A stretch of DNA of 64,000 nucleotides from Bryobacterales bacterium. GTDB taxonomy: Bacteria; Acidobacteriota; Terriglobia; Bryobacterales; Bryobacteraceae. Shown in pieces: positions 53,406 to 61,706 of the stretch. The notes under the pieces are model-generated. The model saw nothing but the letters and a program-made list of their open reading frames with translations. It searched no databases and was not told the DNA's origin. A program made the position numbers and the translations under genes. Positions within the stretch are counted from its first letter, which is position 1, and every line of letters starts with the position of its first letter. The DNA is taken from the NCBI GenBank assembly GCA_003162425.1, contig PMOK01000284.1, positions 124,001-188,000 on the forward strand, given 5' to 3'.

Positions 53406-54107
53406 ATGGTGGGAAGTACGCTTGGTTGCGCGGTCTGCATCGCGATGTCTGCGGCCAGCCTGAGCCAGGCTGGCGACATCCAGGGAACCATTGTCGTGCA
53501 GCGCAAGCTTACCAAACGGCGCGTCACGGCGTCCTTGAGCGCCTACGACCGGGGACCCGCGGTCGACCTGAAGAAGGATTTCGGCGAAGATGTGCTGGCC
53601 TTTGAGCGCGAGCACGTGGTCGTCTATCTGGAAGGCGATCTGCCGTCCCAGACCGGCGCGATCACAGCCGAGATCGCGCAGGAGAACCGCCGCTTTGTCC
53701 CCGACACCCTGTGGATCCCCGCGGGTTCCACCGTCTCCTTCCCCAACCTCGATCCGATTTTTCACAACGTCTTTTCGCTATCGAAGCCCAAAGAGTTCGA
53801 TCTCGGTAATTATCCCAAGGACCACACGCGCACCGTGGTCTTCCAGAAGCCGGGCGTCGTATTCGTGAACTGCCATCTGCACCCGAACATGTCCGCGGCG
53901 ATCGTCATCAGCCCGAATCGCTGGGGTGTCAAGGCCGGTCCGGACGGAAAATTCACGCTCGCCGCCGTGCCGCCCGGCTCCTACACCATCGTTGCGTGGC
54001 ACAAGACCGCGGGTTTTTTCCGCCAGCGCGTCACGGTCGCGGATAAGTCTGTTGCGGTGGAGTTTTTTATTCCCCTCGGCGAAGCACCCGCGCCGCGCGA
54101 GAACTGA
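53406..54107 (+). CDS. Secreted cupredoxin-domain protein (type 1 copper)
   Basis: The 233-residue protein has a signal peptide ('MVGSTLGCAVCIAMSAASLSQA') and a cupredoxin with the four ligands of a blue copper site: His in 'DPIFHNVFSLSKPKEFDLG', then Cys, His and Met in 'VFVNCHLHPNMSAAIVI'. An Ig-like carboxypeptidase regulatory domain follows ('GKFTLAAVPPGSYTIVAWHK'). It is probably a periplasmic electron carrier or copper sensor. It is 3 bases upstream of the HD-GYP protein gene and the porin gene, in one operon. Confidence 0.88.
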   Translation: MVGSTLGCAVCIAMSAASLSQAGDIQGTIVVQRKLTKRRVTASLSAYDRGPAVDLKKDFGEDVLAFEREHVVVYLEGDLPSQTGAITAEIAQENRRFVPDTLWIPAGSTVSFPNLDPIFHNVFSLSKPKEFDLGNYPKDHTRTVVFQKPGVVFVNCHLHPNMSAAIVISPNRWGVKAGPDGKFTLAAVPPGSYTIVAWHKTAGFFRQRVTVADKSVAVEFFIPLGEAPAPREN

Positions 54108-54110
54108 CCC

Positions 54111-55787
54111 ATGCGCTTCGCGACTCGCACCTTTCTGTTGTCGTTTGTGCCCATATCCCTGCTGCTGCTGGGCTGTTTCTGGGCGGTGCAGATCCTGGTG
54201 CAGCGCGCGGTGCGCGATCAGTTGCAGGCGTCGCTCCGTCAGACCCATGAATCCATCGCTCGGATGCAGTTGAAGAATGAAGCCAAGGACGGCCGGTTTC
54301 TTCGCATTCTGGGCGAGAACGCGACGCTCAAAGCAGGACTTCAACTGCTGCTGGCGGCGCACAACAGCCGCGACGCGCGCATCACGGTGGAGGACCAGCT
54401 GCGCGAAATGAGCGAACAACTGGATTTCGATCTTCTGATGATCTCGGATCCGGCGGGCAATCCGCTGGCGGGCGTGTTCCGGGTTGCGGATCAGCTCGCC
54501 GCGATCGATTTTCCCCGCATTCATCCACCGCTCCGGGGATTGTTGACGCTTGGCCGGTCGGCCTATCAGATCGCTTCGACGTCGATTGATCAGGGTGAGG
54601 AAAACCTCGGAACGCTATCGGTGGGTGAGCGGCTCGATTTTTCTGGCTTCAGCACGCCGGTGGCTCTGGAACACAACGGAGAGCCGGTTGAGTCGACTCT
54701 GCCCGGCATTTCGCTCGCCGAAGTCCAGGCTGGCCTCAAGGGCTGTGGCAAGACCGCGGAGTGCGAAGTGCCGCTGCGCGGCGACACCTACCTTTCGGCG
54801 TCGATGAAGAGCTTGTCTTTTGGCGACGGCTATTCGATTCGCACCTTTCAAAATCTGGACGCGGCCGATCGGCCCGTACGGAACATCCTGCGCACCGTAT
54901 TTCTGCTCGCGGGAGTCGGCGCGCTGCTTGCCGCGGTGATTCTGAGCGCCCTGTCGTCGCGTTCGATCGTGGAACCGATCCGGGCGGTGGTGGAGCGGTT
55001 GCGCGAGAGCGAAAAAACGGGAGTGCTTCCGGAGTTCCGCGCGCTGGCCACCTCGATTCAGGAGATCGGTGAACTGACGGAAAGCTTCAATCATGCCGGC
55101 GCGGCGATTCGAGAGGGCCGGCGTACGCTACAGCATGCCTATGTGGAATTCGTCGGCTCTCTGGCGAGCGCGCTCGACGCGCGCGATCCCTACACCGCGG
55201 GCCACAGCCGCCGTGTCAGCGACTATTCGCTTGCCATCGGACGGCAACTGAGCCTGACTTCGGAACAACTCGATGAACTGCGCATCGGCGCCCTGCTCCA
55301 CGATATTGGCAAGATCGGAATTCCGGACAAAATCCTGCAAAAGGTCGACGCGCTGACCAAAGAAGAGTTCGCGCTCCTGCGTCAACATCCGACCATCGGC
55401 CGCAGGATACTGGAAGGCGTCAAGGGGTTTCATCCCTACCTGCCCGTAGTCGAGCTGCATCATGAAAACTGGAACGGGAAAGGCTATCCGCTCGGTTTGG
55501 AGGAGGACACGACGCCGCTCCAGGCACGAATCGTGAAACTCGCCGACGCCTATGACGCGATGACCTCGGATCGTCCATACCGGCCTGGGATGAGCGACGC
55601 CGAAGCCGTGCGCCGCCTGGAAGAAGCGTCGGGCACCGAATTCGACCCCGTAATCGTGAAGGCTTTCGTCGCGACCGGCGTGCACGCCGAGCAAGAACCG
55701 GACGAACTCCGGTCCCTCCGGACTCTCGGAGCCGCGGTCGAAAGCGATTCGCCGCAAACACTGACGGCCAAGGAATTACCAAAATGA
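54111..55787 (+). CDS. Membrane HD-GYP c-di-GMP phosphodiesterase
   Basis: This 558-residue protein has two transmembrane helices (residues 7-30 and about 258-285) flanking a periplasmic sensor domain, a HAMP-like linker ('SSRSIVEPIRAVVERLRESE'), and an HD-GYP domain: 'HSRRVSDYSLAIGRQL', 'GALLHDIGKIGIPDKIL', 'ELHHENWNGKGYPLGL' (HHExxxGxGYP) and 'VKLADAYDAMTSDRPYRP'. All metal and GYP residues are intact, so it should hydrolyse c-di-GMP. It is co-transcribed with the cupredoxin protein, so copper or redox input to c-di-GMP control is possible. Confidence 0.93.
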   Translation: MRFATRTFLLSFVPISLLLLGCFWAVQILVQRAVRDQLQASLRQTHESIARMQLKNEAKDGRFLRILGENATLKAGLQLLLAAHNSRDARITVEDQLREMSEQLDFDLLMISDPAGNPLAGVFRVADQLAAIDFPRIHPPLRGLLTLGRSAYQIASTSIDQGEENLGTLSVGERLDFSGFSTPVALEHNGEPVESTLPGISLAEVQAGLKGCGKTAECEVPLRGDTYLSASMKSLSFGDGYSIRTFQNLDAADRPVRNILRTVFLLAGVGALLAAVILSALSSRSIVEPIRAVVERLRESEKTGVLPEFRALATSIQEIGELTESFNHAGAAIREGRRTLQHAYVEFVGSLASALDARDPYTAGHSRRVSDYSLAIGRQLSLTSEQLDELRIGALLHDIGKIGIPDKILQKVDALTKEEFALLRQHPTIGRRILEGVKGFHPYLPVVELHHENWNGKGYPLGLEEDTTPLQARIVKLADAYDAMTSDRPYRPGMSDAEAVRRLEEASGTEFDPVIVKAFVATGVHAEQEPDELRSLRTLGAAVESDSPQTLTAKELPK

Positions 55788-56866
55788 AGCCTTCCGCGCC
55801 GCTGCTGCTAAGCACGCTGTTCGGCGCAGTCTGCGGCCTGCATGCGCAGGAAGCCACATCCGGCTTCGACCTCCGTACAACCATCACCGGCCAGGGCGTG
55901 TATTCGCCCGAGCTCACCGAACCGCCGCGGTCCGGAGGGACGATTCTCGGCGGTGCGCGCGTCATGCTCTATCCCACCTGGAAGCTGAACAACCACTGGA
56001 CGATAACGGCATCGCTCCAGGCTTATACGCGGCCTTTTTTCGAATCGCAATTCTCGGAGCAAGGCTACGGCGTGACAACCGACGTACTACAGGCGAGCCT
56101 CAATTACACGCGGTTTTGGAATCGAGCCTCGATAAATGTGCGCGTGGGGCAGCTCTCCTCCACGTTCGGATCGTTTCTGCTGCGCTATGACGACGCCGTG
56201 AATCCGCTGCCCGGCATACCGGAGGGTTATGGTTACTATGCTCCGATCTCTCCGCTAGGGCTTGCAGGCGCCGAGATCAACGCCACCGCCGGACGCTTCG
56301 ATGGACGCGCGCAGTTCGTCAATTCGTCCCCGGCGAATCCGCGCGGGATCACCCAACCGGATCAATACGGCACCTGGGCCGGAGGCGCGGGCTACACCAT
56401 CAGGCAGGGCTTTCGCGTCGGCGGATCGACGTATTATGGGCCTTATCTCGATCGCCAGTACCCTTACTATTTCCCCGGCGAGGAGGAACCACGCAAGCTT
56501 CCAGCAACCGCCCTCGGACTCGATGTGCAGTTCGCGCAGGGTCCTTGGAATGTGTACGGCGAGTGGCAGCACTTCCGCATGGACTATACCGTGATCCCCA
56601 CATTCACCGAGCACACTGGCTACGGCGAGCTGCGACGCGTGCTGAATCCGCGCTGGTTTCTGGCGGCGCGAATCGAGTATGTCCGTTCCAATTCATTCAC
56701 CGGCTATCAGCGTTACGAGGTGGGCGCCGGCTATCGCCCGAACCGTCTGCAACTAGCCAAAATCAGTTACGGAATCGAACAGGGACCGGGTCAAGGCGCG
56801 ATCAGCGGCGTCTTGACGGTACAGTTTGTCACTTCGCTCGATCTCTTCTCGGCCGCGCGCCACTGA
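55784..56866 (+). CDS. Outer-membrane beta-barrel protein
   Basis: The 360-residue protein has a signal peptide ('MKPSAPLLLSTLFGAVCGLHA') and alternating amphipathic strands rich in aromatic residues ('NNHWTITASLQAYTRPFFESQF', 'LQASLNYTRFWNRASINVRVGQLSS', 'WNVYGEWQHFRMDYTV'), as in porin-like or DUF-type barrels. The ATG overlaps the upstream stop (ATGA). It could provide passage for the substrate of the copper/c-di-GMP system. No specific substrate signature is visible. Confidence 0.82.
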   Translation: MKPSAPLLLSTLFGAVCGLHAQEATSGFDLRTTITGQGVYSPELTEPPRSGGTILGGARVMLYPTWKLNNHWTITASLQAYTRPFFESQFSEQGYGVTTDVLQASLNYTRFWNRASINVRVGQLSSTFGSFLLRYDDAVNPLPGIPEGYGYYAPISPLGLAGAEINATAGRFDGRAQFVNSSPANPRGITQPDQYGTWAGGAGYTIRQGFRVGGSTYYGPYLDRQYPYYFPGEEEPRKLPATALGLDVQFAQGPWNVYGEWQHFRMDYTVIPTFTEHTGYGELRRVLNPRWFLAARIEYVRSNSFTGYQRYEVGAGYRPNRLQLAKISYGIEQGPGQGAISGVLTVQFVTSLDLFSAARH

Positions 56867-57237
56867 ACTGCGGCGGGGACGCCTCGTCCGGCAATCGCTG
56901 AACCGTTGCGCTTGAGCTCGGCATCGCGCTACCTTACTCTTGGCTTATATGGTTGTATCGGCAGCCCCCAATGGGAAGGGTCAGCCACTCGGCTTGGAAA
57001 TGTTGGCTGCCCTACGTATCTGTTCGTAGTCTGTGCGCTTACATCCGCAGCAGCTTATTGGCTAGGGCGACGATGACCACGTTCTGGTGAGCGCGATTCA
57101 GCAGTTGACCCAGCCAGCTGCTCAGTGGACGTTGGTTTTGTCCGGTCCTATAAAAAAGGACCCCAACCCGCCAATTGCCCTGATCCGATGTGTACGCGAT
57201 CGGGTCTTTTACGCCGCGAGTCCCCCGCCTGGGGCCA

Positions 57238-57317
57238 GTTCGAATCCATGATGGGTCCCCAGAAACATTAAGACATCTTGAGAGAGAAAGTTGTAAAACC
57301 GTGTTTTTGGGGAGCCA
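57238..57317 (+). repeat. Dispersed repeat R2 (tRNA 3'-end-like, ends GGGGAGCCA)
   Basis: It is very close to R1 and R3 over its whole length. In this copy TCCCCAGAAAC near the start pairs with GTTTTTGGGGA near the end, so the element is bounded by an imperfect inverted repeat of 11 bases. Confidence 0.8.
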
Positions 57318-57397
57318 ATACATTCAGATCCTGTCTTTGCTCTCTCGAAGTTGACCGTCGCGAACGACGCAAGATTTGATGAGCATAGGTGATGGTG

Positions 57398-57423
57398 GCC
57401 GCTGCAGTTTGGAGCGGCTTTTA
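57398..57423 (+). terminator. Possible rho-independent terminator
   Basis: A six-base-pair stem GCCGCT/AGCGGC with a 9-base loop precedes TTTTATT. The stem is short and the nearest plus-strand gene ends at 56866, so the assignment is weak. Confidence 0.35.
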
Positions 57424-57478
57424 TTACGCGTGGCGGGGATAATCTTGCTGAGGCGTCCTCGAACTGAGGCGTCTGCCG

Positions 57479-60130
57479 TCACGCTGCTATAGTCAACATC
57501 AGGTTCGGTTGGGCGGCGATTCCGCTGACCGTCAGGACCACGGGCTGGTCTCCGCCGCTGAGGCCGCTGGGAACCTGAACGTTGATCTGGTACAAGCCAG
57601 CCCCCACCAGTCCGGCGAAACTCACTGTGGCCGCCTGGCCGCCGATGGTCATTTGAAATGCGGCCAGGTTCGCGGCGGGATACGACTTACTGAAAACCAC
57701 GCCGTCCGGCGCCGCGGGGTTGGTGGGTCCCATGCCTGTTCCGTAAAACTCGATGATATCGCCGGCGCTCGCAGGGCGGCTGGTAGAACTCAGGGCGCCG
57801 ACTGCGGCCACGATGACGGAACCTCCGGCAAACAGCGCCACTGGATAAGATTTGCCATTGAGCTTGTACGCAAACAATCCCGGAGCAACCGGGTTGATCT
57901 GCATCGAGGTGGTCATGCCACCGCCGGGCATGGTCAATTCCAGATTCTGGATGCCCGCGGGGACGCCGGACGGCAGCAGGAAATTGACCTGCGTGGGACC
58001 GGCGTAGGCCACGTAGGCGTACCGGGATCCTACTTTCACCTTCACTTCGTTCAGCTCTGTCGGCAGCGTGGTGGTTGGCGCCCAGTTCACTGCGGGACCT
58101 TGGAATCCGGCGCCGATAATCGAAACGTATGAGCCGGGGGCGCAATTGGGTTGGAAACTTGCTCCCTGCACAACGCTAATGATTGACGGGGCACTGGTAG
58201 GTTCCGACGCTAAAGGCACGCCTCGAGACTCAAATGCATTGATACATTGAGTCACGACGTCAATCGGTCCTTCCGAGTTGGCGATTAGCGCCACATCGTA
58301 ACCTTCCCCCAGCCGCACCACGCACGTATTCAACTGCTGCGGGGGGTTCGACGTGTTTGTGAGTCCCCCATTTTTGTAATAATACGTGCCAAAGTTTCCC
58401 ACCACTTCTCCATCCCAGCCGATTAAGTCGTTGAACATCTCCGTTACTGCACTCGCCGGCAAAACCTTGGTACCCCGCATCGCGATCAGTATCTTGATCA
58501 ATTCCCGGACGCTCGAAATCCATCCGCCGGGAGCGACGAAAGTTAACGGGGTCCAGTAGTTTCCTGGGCGCGTATCCTGCGGACCGGAATATTGCAAAGT
58601 AGCGATATTTTGGGGATCGGGCGTTGCGTTAAAGATGGTCGGATCGATTCCTGCCGGCACGAGCACATTCTGGGTGACGTAGTCGACATAATCCATCCCG
58701 GACACCTCTTGGATAACCCCCTGCAGGATAGTGAAGTTTGTATTGTCGTAAAAGTACGTAACCCCGGGAGTTCCGGTAAGCGGCTGGGACAGATAGGAGG
58801 TGAGATAGCTCCAGATATCCGTGTAGGGAGCCGGCGGATTCAGCGGCCCTTCACCGGTTTGCTGCAGCATGCCGCTCTTCATCTCGGCAAGGTTGCGGAG
58901 GGTCACCACTTTGACGGAGGGGTCGGGAGTGGGCACTTGGTTCTGGATCAGGGGCCAGAAGGGAGTGTCGAGCGTGTACGTCGGATTTTGCACCAGCAGA
59001 ACTTCCAGCGCGATTCCCGTGATCGCTTTCGATACACTGGCCAGATTCATTCGGCTGTCCGGAGTATACGGCACGCTCGGATGATTTGACTCGTTTGCGC
59101 TGCGGGCGAATCCCTCGCCGTTGGCGATCACCGTACCGTTCAGGGCCACGGCGTAAGCGTAACCTTCGACAAACGGCGCCTCATTGGTTTCGAAGTAGTC
59201 ATCGAACGATGGGGCATTCGGATAAGCCGCCATCGCGGTCAAAACCATGCCGCCGGCGGATGCCTTCTGTGCGGTTGCGGTAAGCGCGTCCCAGTTCTGG
59301 TTGGAGACAAACTCGGAAGGCGTAACCTTGTTCAGCCAGCAACCGAGCATATCGCCGCTGGTCGGGTCGAACGCGATACCAGCCAGCGAGTTGCCGCTGA
59401 ATTTCCCGTTGACATCGGTAAAGAAAGTGTCCGCCGGCCCATAGTCGAGCAGATACCCGTCCTTGCTTGGAGCGAAGAGCGCCGAGTACATCGTACCGGC
59501 ATTCTGCGGATACGCCTGGATGCGCGTCATAAGCTGGCCTTGTGCGCTAAGGGTCTTCCACTGGGACGTAAGGTCGTTTAAACTGAGATCCCAAATCAAC
59601 GTCTGCCCGGCCGGTTTCGCGCTCGCGGCATTGGCCAGCCAGTAACCGGAGTAAGAAAGGTTTCCCAGTTCCCAGGCAATATTGAAATCCACTAACTTGT
59701 GCGTATTTTGAAGCTGGGTGAACATCTGCTGAAAAGCACTCGGGTCAGAGGTCTGAAAGAGTTGATAATTGCCTGTGCCTTTCTGATACGCACCATAGAA
59801 CCACGTGCGATTGAGATTCTGAATGGAGGTCATGGCGCTGAGCACATAACCGTTCTTGCTTTGAGCCTGTGTCCGCGCCGTGAAATCCGCCCAGGTTTCG
59901 GTGCGGACCAGTTGGACAGGTCCGGTGCCGGGAGCGAACATGGCGGCGAAGGTCGGCGTCAAGGTGGGAAACCCGGCCTGCGGTGTTGACAGCAGTTGCT
60001 TCAACAGCCACATTTTGTTACGGGTATCCTGCTGGGAAGGGTTAGGTTCCGCACCGCGCATAACCCGGGCAAGCTGACCCGGTGTCATGCCGGCTAATGC
60101 GCTAATGGCTATAAAATTTCGGCGGTTCAT
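57479..60130 (-). CDS. Secreted serine hydrolase with Solibacter-type C-terminal domain
   Basis: The 883-residue protein has a Tat-like signal ('MNRRNFIAISALAGM'), then repeats resembling polyglycine hydrolase modules ('FTARTQAQSKNGYVLSAMTSI', about residues 80-320), a beta-lactamase/DD-peptidase domain with the S-x-x-K motif ('MNLASVSKAITG') and the Y-x-N motif ('FYDNTNF'), and two tandem C-terminal domains of the Solibacter type ('ISVVQGASFQPNCAPGSYVSIIGAGF', 'AGDIIEFYGTGMGPTNPAAPDG'). It is probably an exported peptidase or esterase, surface-anchored by the C-terminal part. It is a single gene. Confidence 0.88.
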   Translation of the reverse strand: MNRRNFIAISALAGMTPGQLARVMRGAEPNPSQQDTRNKMWLLKQLLSTPQAGFPTLTPTFAAMFAPGTGPVQLVRTETWADFTARTQAQSKNGYVLSAMTSIQNLNRTWFYGAYQKGTGNYQLFQTSDPSAFQQMFTQLQNTHKLVDFNIAWELGNLSYSGYWLANAASAKPAGQTLIWDLSLNDLTSQWKTLSAQGQLMTRIQAYPQNAGTMYSALFAPSKDGYLLDYGPADTFFTDVNGKFSGNSLAGIAFDPTSGDMLGCWLNKVTPSEFVSNQNWDALTATAQKASAGGMVLTAMAAYPNAPSFDDYFETNEAPFVEGYAYAVALNGTVIANGEGFARSANESNHPSVPYTPDSRMNLASVSKAITGIALEVLLVQNPTYTLDTPFWPLIQNQVPTPDPSVKVVTLRNLAEMKSGMLQQTGEGPLNPPAPYTDIWSYLTSYLSQPLTGTPGVTYFYDNTNFTILQGVIQEVSGMDYVDYVTQNVLVPAGIDPTIFNATPDPQNIATLQYSGPQDTRPGNYWTPLTFVAPGGWISSVRELIKILIAMRGTKVLPASAVTEMFNDLIGWDGEVVGNFGTYYYKNGGLTNTSNPPQQLNTCVVRLGEGYDVALIANSEGPIDVVTQCINAFESRGVPLASEPTSAPSIISVVQGASFQPNCAPGSYVSIIGAGFQGPAVNWAPTTTLPTELNEVKVKVGSRYAYVAYAGPTQVNFLLPSGVPAGIQNLELTMPGGGMTTSMQINPVAPGLFAYKLNGKSYPVALFAGGSVIVAAVGALSSTSRPASAGDIIEFYGTGMGPTNPAAPDGVVFSKSYPAANLAAFQMTIGGQAATVSFAGLVGAGLYQINVQVPSGLSGGDQPVVLTVSGIAAQPNLMLTIAA

Positions 60131-60775
60131 GAAGTGTTAAACTTACCACAATCCTTGATCGTGGTGATTCGCTAGATGCTATTTTGCTTGTTTTGTCGGG
60201 CACATTAAAAAGGTTCCCAACGCGCCCAATTGCCCCTTCGGCCTCAGCCTAATCGTTGAAGACTTCACTTGCCGTCTTTCCGGACCAGAGCGAGGAATTG
60301 TGACGACCGCAACCCGGTCAGGAGGAAAGCGATGAGTATGAACAGAATCGATATGGAAAAACCACGCCCTCGGAACTAGGTGTTCAGCAGGCGAAGGACA
60401 AGCGCACGGGCCGCCAAAGCCACGTAGTTCGACCTCCGATCTACGCCGCGAGTTACCCGCCTGGGACCGGTTCGAATCCATGTCGGGCTCCCCAGAAACA
60501 TTAAGGAATCTTGAGAGAACAATTCCGAAAACCGAGTTTTTGGGGAGCCATTCAACAACTCCGTAGCTTTTGGACCCGAACGAGCAGCTCCTCTCGTTGG
60601 CGGAGGTAACTTGTCCCCATCCGCTCTCATCTGCCAGTAGCTTCGATCACATCCCGACGACAGGCGTAAGAGTAAGAAACATTACAACTAGGCTAGCTGC
60701 GAACATGCAAAGAGCCAGGCAAAATGTTGGCCATTTAACAGTTTCGCTGATTTCCTATGATACGATAGGCCCATC
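60131..60775. other. Intergenic region with repeat R3
   Basis: No gene is supported. Segments upstream of R3 (about 60190-60470) match those upstream of R2 (57145-57237), e.g. the run 'aaaagg..ccc.acgc' and 'ccaattgccc', so the full repeat unit is longer than the R1-R3 core. The region ahead of 60776 has TATGAT, a weak -10 box for the next gene. Confidence 0.55.
60470..60550 (+). repeat. Dispersed repeat R3 (tRNA 3'-end-like, ends GGGGAGCCA)
   Basis: This third copy differs from R1 and R2 at several positions (for example GAGAACAATTCCGAAAACCGAG) but keeps GTTCGAATCCATG, CTCCCCAGAAACATTAAGGAATCTTGAGAGA and TTTTTGGGGAGCCA. Confidence 0.8.
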
Positions 60776-61352
60776 ATGAAAACTTTAGCTCTATTTGTAC
60801 TAGGACTCGGCGGTCTGAGCGTGTTTGCTATCAACGGACAAGCCGCACCGCTGGTCAACTCCCTAGCCTTCCCCTTCGGGAGGAATCATTAACTACAACG
60901 TTTGCTGCGACGTCCCCGGAACCTCTTTTTTGTCGACTGGAGATTTCATCACCTTCTACGACGCTGGAGAAGACCCCATCAACCTCTCCGGTGATATTGC
61001 CAACCCGCTGTTGTTCGACATCTCCACCAACCTGACCGATACTCCTGCTCCTGGACTAAGCCCTACCGATAATCCCACGATCAGCAATATAAGGTTTACT
61101 TATATCGGCGTGGCGAACCTCGGCGACGCGAATCTGGGTACCTTCTCGCTCCTGGACCCCTCTAACGGCCACCGTTCCGTCGACGAAGACGGCACAGCAC
61201 ACACCAGTGCCGGCGCCATCGAAAGTGTCAGCTCTGACATCGCACCTTCGCTTGTTGCCGCCACGCCTGAGCCTTCCGCATTGATCTACCTGGCAATGGG
61301 TTTTCTCGGCATGGTCGGATTTGCCCGCAAGCGCGCCCGCGCCGCTCGTTGA
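60776..61352 (+). pseudogene. PEP-CTERM protein with a +1 frameshift
   Basis: ATG 60776 opens a signal peptide ('MKTLALFVLGLGGLSVFA') that continues to 'NSLAFPFG' and then meets a stop, while the frame that holds the rest ('GIINYNVCCDVPGTSFLSTGDFITFYD') is entered by removing one G of the GGG at 60878-60880. The protein ends 'TPEPSALIYLAMGFLGMVGFARKRAR', a PEP-CTERM sorting signal (PEP, hydrophobic helix, basic tail) recognised by exosortase. The 577-base span equals 192 codons plus one base. The indel may be a sequencing error. Confidence 0.75.
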
Positions 61353-61706
61353 TCCCGCTTTAGCCGCTGCTGTTTTTCGGCTCCCCAGCTATAGTTCACT
61401 ACACTGTGGCAAATCCGCGTGAGGTTTCTGTTGGTATCAAAGAAGCTAAGATCAACAGGTACCGAAGGGTTGTAGGCTTCGAATCCTACCTGGGGAGCCG
61501 CTTTACGTTCAGCTACTTGGGCAGAATCTTGAGCCTCACCGTGTACCGATACTGTTAACCCTTAATTACTGTCGTTGCTTTGGCTTGCCATCTTTGAGCT
61601 CTGGTGCGAGGGGGTCGAGTAAGACCGATCGCCTTCACGCTGGCGGTAGTGTCCTAAATCTGTGTGGGTCTTGGTGGCGGCCTCGCGAGTGCGGGCCGCC
61701 AGTGGA
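61353..61706. other. Intergenic region containing the tRNA-like element
   Basis: Apart from the structured element at 61379-61500 I see nothing supported. The minus-strand ORF 61562-61861 and its partners are shadows. Confidence 0.5.
61379..61500 (+). ncRNA. tRNA-like structured element (unrecognised)
   Basis: CGGCTCCCCAG at the start pairs over 11 bases with CTGGGGAGCCG at the end. Before the 3' arm is a T-arm-like hairpin, GTAGG-CTTCGAAT-CCTAC, with an 8-base loop instead of 7. A second hairpin (CTGTTG...CAACAG, with GGT/ACC below) lies inside. Total 122 bases, longer than a normal tRNA, and no normal D-arm or anticodon arm is visible; it ends GCCG rather than CCA. It may be a degenerate Asn-like tRNA, a tRNA-derived element, or the parent of the R1-R3 repeats. 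Confidence 0.4.

Larger units (their letters stand above)
56867..57478. other. Intergenic region with repeat R2 and a terminator-like hairpin
   Basis: Apart from R2 (57238-57317) the region holds a hairpin GCCGCT-N9-AGCGGC followed by TTTTATT at 57398-57423 on the plus strand, a possible rho-independent terminator, though it is over 500 bases from the porin gene. No gene is supported. Confidence 0.5.

Noticed and set aside
53165-53605. 146-residue plus-strand ORF
   Set aside because: It overlaps the well-supported cupredoxin gene in another frame and has a composition (Cys/Tyr cluster) typical of a shadow frame.
57181-57260. Complete tRNA gene at the repeat R2
   Set aside because: Only a T-arm-like consensus is present; no anticodon or D arm and the stem does not pair.
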